From Odontesthes bonariensis (lineage: Eukaryota > Chordata > Actinopteri > Atheriniformes > Atherinopsidae), in NCBI RefSeq assembly GCF_027942865.1, contig NC_134525.1, positions 21,823,657 through 21,887,656 of the forward strand: DNA of 64,000 nt, given 5' to 3'. Positions 10,673-21,400 of the stretch are shown here, piece after piece; position 1 is the stretch's first letter, and each line of letters begins with the position of its first letter. Made by a program: the position numbers and the translations under genes. The notes under the pieces are model-generated. The model did no database searches. It was given only the letters and a program-made list of their open reading frames with translations, and was not told where the DNA came from.

Positions 10673-11066
10673 TACATTCCAGCCGTTCCTCTCTTTGACT
10701 TGAATGTAATTACATATGGGTGCTTACACAAAGATAAGAACATAGAACTCTTGATCAACGTCGTCATCTGTTTAGGAAAATATCTCTTACACAAATGTAA
10801 ATGTATAAAGACAAGTCCTGTGTTCAGCGCATTTAAAAATGAGTGGTCTTTATACAGTAAATCCTTAAAGTGTATGAAGAGTAAAAAGAGCAACAGGCTA
10901 ATTGAAATAATGTGTAGCTTTGATTTGATTTAATGTAATGTAGGCCCTCCTCTCTCTCCCTTGCTATTATTTATTTTATTTTATTTCATGTTATATTATT
11001 TATTTTATTTTTTGACTGTCAATATGCTTTGTTACTCATGAAGACTTCCAATAAAAAAAAAAAAAA
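10673..11066 (+). mobile_element. 5'-truncated L1-type LINE tail
   Basis: A 394-bp insert flanked by a perfect 8-bp target duplication AGACAAAA (10665-10672, 11067-11074) and ending in an A-run after AATAAA (11051-11066). A 77-codon plus-strand frame (10700-10933) resembles the very C-terminus of L1 ORF2: KYLLHKCKCIKTSPVFSAF then KNEWSLYSKSLKCMKS, followed by a 3' untranslated region. This is a short dead-on-arrival copy made by target-primed reverse transcription, inserted into the right part of the Harbinger shell. Confidence 0.8.
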
Positions 11067-11412
11067 AGACAAAACCACGCCCACTTCCGCAGTACGGAAG
11101 CCTAGTCGGGAAGCGAGAGACTGACCCGAGAACGCGCAGCGCAAAGTCTAATGGCTGTGCTGAATTATTTTGAGGAGACAACAAATTTACACTGTTATAC
11201 GAGCTGTACAGTCACTACTTTACATTGTAGCAAAGTGTAATTTCTTAAGGATTGTCCCATGAAAAGACAGATTAATTTTTGTTAAAAAAATGTCGACGTT
11301 GGACTTACTTCTGTGATATACTTATTGTCTGTTTCTTTTAAATGCTTTAATGCTTGCCTTTAATATCTTTTAATTGCCTCCCAAAACAAATTCAAGAATA
11401 TAAAAAAATATG

Positions 11413-12336
11413 GGGCTGCACGGTGGTGTGGTGGTTAGCACCGTCACCTCACAGCAAGAAGGTTCCAGGTTCAACATAGCCTGGAAAACCAGCGCCAACT
11501 GCTGGACGGCAAAATGTTTTGCCTGCGGTTGGGTCTGGCCTCGAACCACTTTTCATTTTGAAAATACTGCCCTGAATCTGGCAGATGGCAACTAAACCAA
11601 TCATAACGCAGAGATGTGTTTTGAATCAACGTGGGCGGGGCAGAGGGTTCTGGTGCGGGGTTTTGAGGGAGTGACGACAGAGCAGTGCGACGTTGGGCAG
11701 TGGAAGCGAACATAGACAGCGAAAGCACAACAAGAAAGATGGCGGCGGCAATGGAACAGCGCTCGTTTGATTCAGCCTTGGCATCAGTTTTGGAAGAGTC
11801 CCCTCCCACCAAAGCTTTCTGTCGCGCTTACTACGTCACAGTCAGTTGCGCTGATTGGTCAGAGCGTTGGCCTATAGGCACAGACACGGTTTGAAAGACA
11901 ACGGGTTGTGCTCATCAACAATGTTCCGTTGTATCCATTGATCGGAGCCAGACTAAATTAGACATCCAATCCATTTAGGCTGGTTTATCAGGCTAGGTTC
12001 AACACCCAGCTGGGGCCTTTCTGTGGTGAGTTTGCATGTTCTCCCCGTGTAAGCGTGGGTTCTCTCCGGGTACTCCGGCTTCCTCCCACTGTCCAAAAAA
12101 TCATGCATGTTAGGTTGATTGGCATCTCTAAATTGTCCTTAGGAGTGAGTGTGAGCGTGCATGGTTGTTTGTCTCGTTTGTCTCTATGTGGCCCTGCAAT
12201 GGACTGGCGGCCTGTCCAGGGTGTACCCCACCTCTCGCCCATTGACTGCTGGGACAGGCTCCAGCCTGCCCGCGACCCGATCGACGGATTCAGCGGTATA
12301 GATAATGGATGGATGGATGGATGGATGGATGGATGG
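11413..12336 (+). mobile_element. tRNA-headed SINE with GGAT-repeat tail, split by a hAT element
   Basis: A perfect 13-bp target duplication (ATAAAAAAATATG at 11400-11412 and 12337-12349) brackets this insert. The head (GGTGTGGTGGTTAGCACCGT, then GGTTCCAGGTTCAA) is tRNA-like, with A-box and B-box-like segments for RNA polymerase III. The body is the abundant fish repeat with TTCTCTCCGGGTACTCCGGC and GGACTGGCGGCCTGTCCAGG, and the tail is GGAT repeats at about 12306-12336. The B-box region is interrupted at 11477 by a hAT MITE. Without that insert and its duplication the SINE is about 396 bp. It probably depended on a LINE with a matching 3' tail. Confidence 0.85.
11477..11995. mobile_element. 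hAT-type MITE inserted in the SINE
   Basis: The element starts TAGCCTGGAAAACCAGC, and its right end reads inward TAGCCTGATAAACCAGCC, forming terminal inverted repeats. It is flanked by GGTTCAACA (11468-11476, 11996-12004), which fits the 8-bp duplication of hAT transposons with one extra matching base. The interior has a GC-rich patch (about 11620-11830) that includes an ATG in strong context (AAGATGGCGGCGGCAATGG). No transposase is encoded. Confidence 0.85.
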
Positions 12337-12714
12337 ATAAAAAAATATGATGGGAGATAATCGCGTCTCAGAATCTTTAACAGAGAGTGGCGTAGTACAC
12401 CAAACTACGCCGTCTGTCATGACAATTTATTAACATTACTAAACTATTCGGGTATGATAGGAGATAATCGATAGAATATTTAACAGAAAGTGACCAGTCA
12501 AGCACGCGAAACAACACTGTTATGACAATAAATTAACATGACTAAACTGACTGCTTTACACAGTAAAGTTACGATGGCGGGCGAGCAATGATAGCGTATG
12601 GGTAGCTGCTGCTTCGCGTCGGCATACGCGACTGCGGAAGTGGGCGTGGTTTTGTCTAAACTGGGTTGGAAAGGGGATACACGCGAAGAAAAATAGAAAT
12701 GGGATTGGGCCTTA

Positions 12715-13652
12715 GTCTACTCGGGCAGAAATATGAATCAAGCATCCAGTCAATTAATACTCTGGGTCAAAGAGAGTGAATTAATTTTCCATGCTTTCTG
12801 TTTAGAGGTCAAAAGTCACAATCAGTATGCAGCCCTGCAGGTGATGAGTGATTTTCAGGGTTTGCCCCATGACGCTTCAGCAGGACAGATATTTGGCAGG
12901 TTGGGCTTAACGTGAACAATCAGGTGAAAGGCACTGTGCCACCAGGCAGTCCTAGAATAGGCAGAAGTAGGAAGAAGTGAAGCTATCTGAAGGCTCCGGA
13001 CGGGGAAGCAGCCATTTTCATTTCCCTTATGAAACACTGTCAGATTCAGATTACTTAATGATGGGGTTTACCAAAACAATCTGAGATTGAGGAGCCTTTC
13101 GTTTTTCATAAAGGTTTATTGTTTTTTTGTTTCCCAAGAATCATCACTTTCTGGGTGTACCTTTTTTTTTTTTTGCTTTTACCAAGTGAAAGGTTTTGCA
13201 AAGTAGATTTTGGATTAGTCAAATAAAACACAAGTTTAATCAAATTAGAGTTAAACAAATTCAAAATTCCACATTGCATATGGTGCATTTCAGCTTATGA
13301 GACTGTGATCTTCTACAACTTTTTATGTGTCTATTTGAATGACTTCTGCTCCATTTCACAACAAGAATTTCTAATGCTTGCTTTGTTCTTCCCTTTGGAA
13401 TGAGAGCTTTGTGCTACTTTAAGCCTCTCGCATTTTCAGGTACAATGTACAGAGAAAAAAAAAAAAAAACGTATCAAGATGAAAACGACACACAAAATAA
13501 CGTAATCTGGATGTGTGGTTATTATGATCCTACCTATCCCGGGACAAAGGCATGAGTGGAATATCATTGTTGACACTTTACACAAGAGCAAGTACAGTGT
13601 CTATGTTACGATAAGCAAACATCAAACTTCTCTGCTGTATTCATCTGGTAAT
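12715..13652 (-). other. intergenic DNA, probably including the 3' UTR of the gene to the right
   Basis: No coding signal. On the minus strand a polyadenylation hexamer lies at about 13117 (TTTATT on the plus strand), a plausible end for the small gene at 13653-14760, giving a 3' UTR of roughly 0.5 kb. Confidence 0.35.
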
Positions 13653-14760
13653 TTAAGGCCGTGTCTCAGCTTCCGGTTTAGGCTCCTCCACAGTGTCTGC
13701 AGGCTGTTCTGTGGCATCTGAGTGGTCAGCAGTCAGTGGTTGGTCAGTCAAATCTTTTTTTGCGTCCTCTGGTTTTTTTGAATTTTTTTGTACTGCTGTG
13801 ACATTATCCGCAATCTTTTCTTCTAGCACCTTGCTATTGCTCTCCTCTTTGCCGTCAGTCTTTTCCATTGGCGCTATCTTTGCCCCAGATTCTGCAAGAG
13901 AATAATATCTGGTGAATTATACCTTTTCTGTACTGTCTCAGGAGTCACACATCCACCTATTTAATCTTTATCTTCCCACCCTTTCGCTTCTTTTTTCCAG
14001 TGACTGTGGATTTAATCTTTTCCTTTGGAGTGTTTGGGCCAAACACCACATTTCCTTCTGCATCAGTCAAATAAGAGGTCACCCCCAAGTCAGGTGTCCC
14101 CTCTATGATCTCGAGCTGAGAAAGGACAAAATGAAGCCATGTTATGAAGCGCTGAAGTCAGAATTAACCAACACAGCATTGATCACAAAGTAATGTCCAT
14201 TACTTACCAGAAAGTTCACAGATGCCAGACCTACCACTGACTTCCTAGTGAATACATCTCGTGGTGCAAGTAAGCAAAACTTTCACAATGTAATACAAGC
14301 ATTCTTATTCATTCTTATACAGTAATACAGTAATGAATGACATCAGATCTGCTCACTTTGTAGTGAGCTATGAAGTTTAAAATAATTTTTTTTACAGTCC
14401 CCGTAAATAGAGGAAGAAATAACCTTTTTTTGTGTGTCCACACCACACAACTCCATTTGTGGTGTCTTTTTTTGGTTCCTAAATCAGAGCAGCTACTCAC
14501 CCAGTACGGTGGAAACCTTCTGTGAAGTAGTAGTATGTTTACAGGTCCTCATGGCGAGTAATTATTTATGTGAACACATAAATGCAGCACCAGCAACGGT
14601 TATAAATGATGGAAAAACAACCCCCATAAACTAATGGTTCAAATGGCTCCTCCGGGAGCTCTTGAGTCCCCATTTTCTTCAGCAAGCACTGGAAACTGTA
14701 CGGTATGGAAGTGCCAAACATGCTCTGAAGATAAACAATTTCCTCTTTCTGTGGCTCCAT
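13653..14760 (-). CDS. unrecognised small protein gene, five exons, about 202 aa
   Basis: I do not recognise this protein. The minus-strand model is: exon 1 14760-14632 (starts MEPQKEEIVYLQ), exon 2 14478-14424, exon 3 14257-14208, exon 4 14115-13980, exon 5 13891-13653 (stop). All junctions are GT-AG, and the phases fit to an exact 203 codons. The middle is the most protein-like (GVVWCGHTKKDVFTRKSVVG, then EGTPDLGVTSYLTDAEGN, VVFGPNTPKEKIKS). A basic KKKRK patch follows, then a highly charged, low-complexity Glu/Lys/Ala tail ending EPKPEAETRP. There is no signal peptide or membrane segment. The exon-1 donor (GTTTAT) and exon-3 acceptor are weak, and a 19-bp alternative exon at 14502-14520 has good splice sites but shifts the frame. 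Upstream exons may exist. The exon 2-5 linkage is the best supported part. Confidence 0.5.
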
Positions 14761-14769
14761 GCTCTTTAA

Positions 14770-16337
14770 AAGTTGAGATCTGATTTAATTTCTCTGCAAC
14801 TTGAGCTTGTACAACACTAATGACGATGTAAAGAAAAGATGTGGGTAAACTGTCTTTTGCTGACTTAAAAAGGAATCCAAACTAAAGATCTTACACTTTA
14901 AAGTCAGATAATATACTTTAGGTGGGTGGCTGTGCATACATTGTGGGCCCCATAATACTGAGGGTAAATGTGCTACTACTAGCAATTGGAAAGTATTTAA
15001 TCAGCTTGTTTTAGCTACCCTTGGTATAAAAATGCTATTGGTCTTAGCGCAGGAAGAGACCCTATTTATACATGAGGGTGGGACTGGAGGGTGATACTTA
15101 AAAGTTGACTTGACAAAATTATCCATCTTTCCTGATATCTCTTTGATTATGGAAATATTTTCAGAGGAACCACAAGCACATTGAACAAAATGAGCGTCTC
15201 TAGCTAATACCAACATGATGAGTTGTGCGAATTTCTATAATTTATAGGAGGATTTATTTGGATAAATGAATTTGGACGGTCTGCTGGAACCAGAAATGTT
15301 GTGAAGCCAATATCTAGTGTTTCACCTTAAGAGTCTTCACCATTGGGAATAATCAGAATGATAACTGAGCATTTACTTGGCTGCCAGAGCTATACCAGCT
15401 GAAAACCTGAGAAAAATCTCAACACTAGCATTTTGTTTGGGGTGCCATGGGTTGCTGCATTCACTGTACCTCAGAAACAGAAGATTTAAACTCGTTTGTA
15501 TTTGCTTTTCTACTTTGCTATAAAAAGATCATTCTGATGAGCAGTTCTATAGGTCACACAGAAATTGGAAATTCTTATTTTCAATTTGTCATTGAATATG
15601 CCAACATCCATTGGAGATTAAAAAGTAGCCCATATTGGCATCAGTTCTTGACATTAGCATCTTAAAACTTGAACAAAACAGGTAGGAATGGACTGACACT
15701 TACACTAGAGCTTACTTGTGTCACATAGTTTGATGATGAGATTCTTTAAAGTAGTATTAAGCTGCATGTCCCCCTTACCATACTTTAGTCTTCCTATCCA
15801 GTCTTTTAACAAAGTGGGCCAGTTCAATCTTCACAAGAATATGTCTAAGCTGTCTGTGGTCTAACTGCAGACAAGTATTTGACAATGAAACTGCCTGTAA
15901 AGTATTTTTCTCTTATTATGGTGCTTGGGCTTAGTTTGCGGTTTGTGCTAACTGTATGGTCTCTCATGCTTCATAAGTTACTGAGTGCGATTTGTATCCA
16001 GTTCACGTTTGTCTGGTGGCTGGAAGCTGTGAGACAAATCTCAATTAAGAAAGTAGTCTAGTTGCACTCTCACTTCAAGGGACAGAGCTGCAAAATCATA
16101 GTTTTCCTAGGAAGAGTTGTGCTGTCTCTGTGTTATTTTGACCAAAGCATCTTATAGACATTTCATTAAGGCCTCGGGAAAGTGTGTCAGCTTGTGATAA
16201 AGGGCATAATATGCCCCCTTTGATGCTGCAACCTAGCTGTATTATGTACAGCCTATGTAAAAAAAAAAAAATGCTCTTGGTTCACCTTCACAATTTACAC
16301 TGAATGATCTTCAGTAAGGATTTCGTCTTGAAGATCA
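14770..16337. other. intergenic DNA, no gene seen
   Basis: AT-rich, with scattered short frames lacking splice context or composition bias. I see no repeat family or structured RNA in this stretch. Confidence 0.45.
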
Positions 16338-16540
16338 TCCATCCATTTTCTATACCCATTTAATCCAATTCAGGGTTGCAGAGGGGCTGGAGCCTATCCC
16401 ACCTGCCATTGGGCGAGAGGCGAGGTACACCCTGGACAGGTCGCCAGTCCATCACAGGGCCACACAAAGAAAAACAACCATGCACACTCACACTCACTCC
16501 TAAACCACCAACAACCACGACACCATCATAGAGCCCCTCC
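16338..16540 (-). mobile_element. 5'-truncated SINE/LINE tail fragment
   Basis: This is the reverse-strand copy of the same repeat body and GGAT-type tail seen at 12005-12336: CATCCATCCATTTTCTATAC at the left, then TACACCCTGGACAGGTCGCC. A 9-bp duplication TGAAGATCA flanks it (16329-16337 and 16541-16549), so it is a separate, 5'-truncated retroposition event that lacks the tRNA-like head. Confidence 0.82.
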
Positions 16541-16549
16541 TGAAGATCA

Positions 16550-18484
16550 ATCAGGTGTTATTACCATATTATGGCAATCAAATTACATGAGAAATGAATC
16601 AAAAGATACAAACAACAGTGTATATTTTCTCAGTTTAACTGCTATGAACTTGTTTTTGTTGCTCTGTTAGTGTTGATCATGAGGTGAATATCAGAGCATC
16701 AAAACATATCTGAACCAGGGTTACAGCGGAGGGGGGTGGGTTGTCTCCATGCTCGATGTAGATCTTCAGGCTGTCCAACTCCAGAGAAATTGTGACTGGG
16801 AGGGAAAAAGTGCACCGAAACTTGAGTGTGGATTGTGAGATGTGAAAGGTGGAGGGTTGAGACCAAAATGAGACGACTCGTGAAGGAAAAGGAGGAGGAA
16901 GTGGGGAGTACATGCTTTTTTTTTTTTTATTAGTCTCATCAGGAAACACAGGAACAGGCAGTGAAGCTATAACCACTATTGTTGATATTAACAGTGATAT
17001 CACAGTCTTCATTGCAGGGGCATTGATATCACTAATACATTGTGACCATTAATGGTGGACTGTGATGGGCGTGTCATGACAACAGTGGATAACATCGATA
17101 GTAATGAGCAGATGCTGGGCTGACGTACAGTTTTTACTACAGACAGTGAGACAAAGTGATGTCATGATTACAACTAAAGTGACTGTGAATAAGATGGAAC
17201 AAACTCAAATCTAATGAAACTGCACATGTTTGACTCCATTTGCTACTAATTTTGTTTACTTCCAAAGTGCACCATCAAACACAGCCTGAAGCTCAACGGA
17301 GGCCCGTAATATGAAGCTCAAACTCAGGGCACTACTGTGCTGTCTGACTTGAAATATGTGAACAGTCTGGATCACACTAGATTATGTCGTGAAGCTGCTA
17401 ATGAACGCAGGTTTTATAACACAAAACATGTATCCAGAACTGCATATGTGTCTCACATGAACTGTAATGCAAAACAAATATAAGGAAAATTTAAATATAA
17501 TCCAAGCTCCAAGCTGCACAGTTGCTGTGGCCAAAACTGGGAAGGTAAGCTGGCAAAAAAAAACTGCGTCATGTGAACGTAAATGAAAATGTTTATCACT
17601 GCCACAAAATGAAGTCATGAATACATCTGTCTGTAATTACAACCGAGTGTTCAACCTAAATAATGTGTTGCAGGTGTTTTCTATAAGGCAACTAAGGCAA
17701 ATTGAAGCTTTTTTTTGAGCTGTAAACTTGGAAGGCTTGGGAACAAGTAAAGAACAAACAGAAATAGCACAATTCAACATAACCTGCTTTTGAGCAGCTT
17801 AAGTTACCATGACGATGTATGAAGTCTTTCTGAAAGCCGGAAGTTGTCTCACATTTGCTATAAATGCTGCTTTATAGAACAGGCCTCAAATCTGTCTTGC
17901 TTAGTTACAGTTGTGACAAGGATTTTGTTAACTGTCGGTCTGAAGTCGTTGCAAGATTTTACCCATGATTTAATAAGCCTAAAGTTGGAGTATAATCGAA
18001 AATTGCACGAATCAGTCCTAAATCTTGTAAGCTTGGTCAGCGGGAAAGTCCACAAAATGAGTAGCAAATGTAAAAACATTCATATTTCTAACAGACATTC
18101 CACACTAACGTTTTCAGTGACATAGCATTGCATCTGATCAACACCACACTTTGACACCATTACCTTTGGCTTGTCCTTGTTAAGTCATATTTGATTTCAC
18201 CTTCCTCTGCATGCCACAATTTTACACAAGAATAATTTGCACCAGTTATATCTGAAGTTGGTACAATACCACCTATAAACCTTTGTTAGATTTGTTAGCG
18301 TTGGACCAAATGTGTTCACATCAATTCATAGCTGAACTCTAGATTTCTCTCTAACGTTCAGATGGAGCACCTCTCGAGTTTCTTTTAGACTACATGGAAC
18401 ATTTGATACTTTCTCAAGCCCTTTTTTTTCCTTTTAACCAGTATTTGTCATTTACAGATATTTACGATAAGACTTGGACCGTTT
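16550..18484. other. downstream region of myom1, no separate gene seen
   Basis: Sequence past the myom1 stop on its strand. It probably includes the myom1 3' UTR in its right part. I cannot fix the end of the transcript, because the only clear AATAAA on the minus strand near the stop overlaps the stop codon itself (18489-18484). No coding exon or repeat was recognised. Confidence 0.4.
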
Positions 18485-21400
18485 TTATTTTTTCTTGCCG
18501 CCCGCCTCGTCAGGGATGAAGACACTTACGGTGAAGTCTCCGCTCTCCGTGCCGTACTTGTTCTTCACCAGGATGCTGTACTTGCCAGAGTCCGACGTGT
18601 TCACGGCGGTGATGGTGAAGCTGGCAAACTTGCCCGACTCAAACTTCAGGATGCAGTGCTCATCGGATGTGATCTCCCTGTCGTTCTTCAGCCAGGTGAC
18701 CTCCGGCACAGGGTTGCCCGAAATGTTGCAGGTGAGATTGAGAGCCTGAGGCGAGAATTTTGTGCAACATGTGCCAATAATATGACTTAAAAATAGGGCA
18801 GATAAAAAGGACACGCTGTGCTGTCCACGTTATTTCTGCTGAAACAGTTTACCTTGCCCTCCTGTATAGTGACCACATCAGGCAGGCCTCCTGCTACTCG
18901 AGCACGATCTGAAAACAAAACATTTAACTCAGTTGTTTAAATTTGATATTTTTTTGTAACTTTTAGAAATAATGGTGTTCCACATACATTTAGTGTAAAG
19001 ATAAATCCATAGCCTATACTAGGGTAATGCATTGTAAGAACAGCATGAGGTCGATTAAAGAGCTTGATCTGCTTTAATTTCCCAAACGCAAATATTAGAT
19101 AAGTGAAACCAGTGCAATTTCAAAAACTTACTTCTCTCTGCAATAGCAGCAGCTCTGAGAATGTAGAAGGAACAGGAAACAACAAATTAGATCAAAGGTG
19201 CTGAGAATCAGAGGTGATGTTTGAGACTTAAACTACAATCCAGGTTTCCTTTAAATCAGGAAAACTGTTACGGAAAAACATCACTGACATCATTTGTAGA
19301 GCTTCACATATGCTCACATTGTGGCCACTTTCTCGGGTACATTGCAAACCACAGAACTGTCTTAATTCTTCATGCCAGATACATAATGGAGCAGCAAACA
19401 CTCTTAGATTTTGAGAACTTGTAACTGTGCAGGTAATTTGAGTAAAGTGAAGCCAGACTGAAATAATACAAGCTGTGACATGGTGAGATATCATCCTCCT
19501 AAAATGAATCAGAAGATGAGTACACTGTGGCGATGAATAGCTGAAACAGGCCTGTATCAATACACAGAAAGCCCCTGATGCTTAAATGATGCTCAGTCGG
19601 TGCTAAGAGGTCATAAAAGATCCCCTAAATAATTCTAGCAACACAGAAAAGCCACAGTGGGCGTCAGTTTCCTGTTCTCAGATGACAGGAGTTGCACCCG
19701 GTGTGGTTTTCTGCTCTTGTGACACATCTGTGTTGTGCGATAAGAGATGCTCGTCATAGCTTCATTGTGGGTTTTGAAGTTACTGTTGACTTTCTATCGG
19801 CTTGAACCAATGTAGTTATTTGTCTCTGACCTCTGTCAATAACAAGCCATTTTCAAACTGTTAGTGTTTACTTGGCCACGTACACTTACAACATAATCTG
19901 ATAATGGTGGAAGGTGCTAATCCACGGACCTTTGTGAGCCCTTAGACCCTTTAGGCAAAGAAATCTCTAGTTCAATACTCATCCTTCACAATATTTTCAG
20001 TAATGAGTGAACTTTGTTTTACTTCTCTCTCGCTCTCAATTCCTCACTTTTCAACTGCTCTCACCTGCCAATGGTTAGGTTTAGGAGTTAAAAAGAATAC
20101 GGTTTGAGTTAGGTTTACGGGTTTAGAAAATACATGGCTAGACATCTGATAAAAAATCGACGTGGTTTACACTTGACACATTTTTCAAGTCATGCCTCAG
20201 AAGTCCCATCATGTCATGTGAAAACTGCCTGACAGAAAACAGCAGCTTAGAGATACATGACCATCTCACAGTTTACAACCGCCGTTTGTAAATTGTCCCT
20301 CGCATTCCTTCTCCTCACCATTCTGATGTTTAGTTTGAACTCTTGAGGATGTCTAAAAGCCTAAACGCTCTCAGTTTTTGCCACATGATTGGCTGATTAG
20401 ATATTTGAGCAGCTGAACATGTGCACCATGTTAAGTGGCTGAGGAAAGCTAACAATGTGATGGTCACTGAGCGGTTCGTAGTAACTTACTTGAGTCGCTG
20501 GAATTCTGCAAAAGCATCATCAAATGCTGCAAGACAAAACCCAAATACAAGAATTTGATTCTCATTTAGGGGCAAAGAAAATCTTCTTTATGGTTTGTTG
20601 GTGTGACATGCAGATGAATTAGTCTACTATAAAACTATGGTCTGAAATGAACTGATGCACTCACCTTGACCAGTGAGGTCCACGGTCCTCCTGAGGCCAC
20701 CCTTTCCATCATTGAACTCGATGGCATATTTGCCCATGTCTTTCTCTGTGGGCTCTGTGATCTGAAGCCAGATCTGATCTCCGACCACACCGCTCTTTAT
20801 ACGGTCAGAGAAGGCAATTGCAGAATCCCTGACAGAGAGCGATACAGAAAACTCATGCAGTGCAGACCACTGTGTGAAACACAAAACCAGAAAAAAACAC
20901 ATGCCAGAAAAAACAGATACTCGCTTGTGTAAACCCACTTGTAGTGCCATGTGACTTGGAGCAATTCGTTATAGTAGCTGACAAAGGTGTAGAGTCGGAT
21001 GCCCTCATCCGTGCTCGTGATCTTTAGTGGAGTGGAAGAATTGGCTGCAAACACGACCACAAAACACAATTTCAATACTTAACTTTTGCTAATTATGAAT
21101 CAGTTACAACATAATCTGCACACTACATCTTTCCTCTTACCAATAAAACTGAACACTTCATTCATCAAGTCTTTGAAACCTTGAAGAGAGGAAAATATTG
21201 TTATCTTATGTGACTTATTTTCCTGTATCTATTGATTTACTTTGTCAGTGTCTGACAGTGTAAAGTTACCTTGATCTGTCAGATTCAGTGTGGAAGTGTC
21301 CTGCCCTCTGTCATCCTTCAGAATAACCTCATACACACCAGCATCCTTCCTGGAAATCTGACAGGGAGAAAAGCAAAGTCAGATTTAGTCAAAAATGACC

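Larger units (their letters stand above)
1703..12711. mobile_element. large composite PIF/Harbinger element (outer shell of a transposon nest)
   Basis: The left end begins GGCCCAATCCCATTTC, and the right end is the exact reverse complement of those 16 bases. Both ends are flanked by TTA (1700-1702 and 12712-12714), the 3-bp target duplication used by PIF/Harbinger transposons. Inside are a HARBI1-like transposase relic on the plus strand and a second, minus-strand gene relic ending in a coiled-coil-like tail, the usual two-gene make-up of the superfamily. The 11-kb length comes from later insertions: a LINE, a second Harbinger, two MITEs, an L1 tail, and a SINE carrying a hAT element. Pairing of the two outer ends is supported by terminus and target-site match only, so an alternative assembly from two related elements cannot be excluded. 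Confidence 0.72.

Noticed and set aside
11413-11476. tRNA gene
   Set aside because: The A-box/B-box-like head belongs to a SINE with a target duplication and a repeat tail, and it is interrupted at the B-box. No cloverleaf is intact.
12306-12336. Tandem GGAT repeats as a possible CRISPR or satellite
   Set aside because: They form the simple-sequence tail of the SINE, and there are no spacers.
14502-14520. 19-bp microexon in the small unknown gene
   Set aside because: Its splice sites look good, but including it between exons 1 and 2 breaks the frame of the strongly protein-like downstream exons. Kept only as an alternative.
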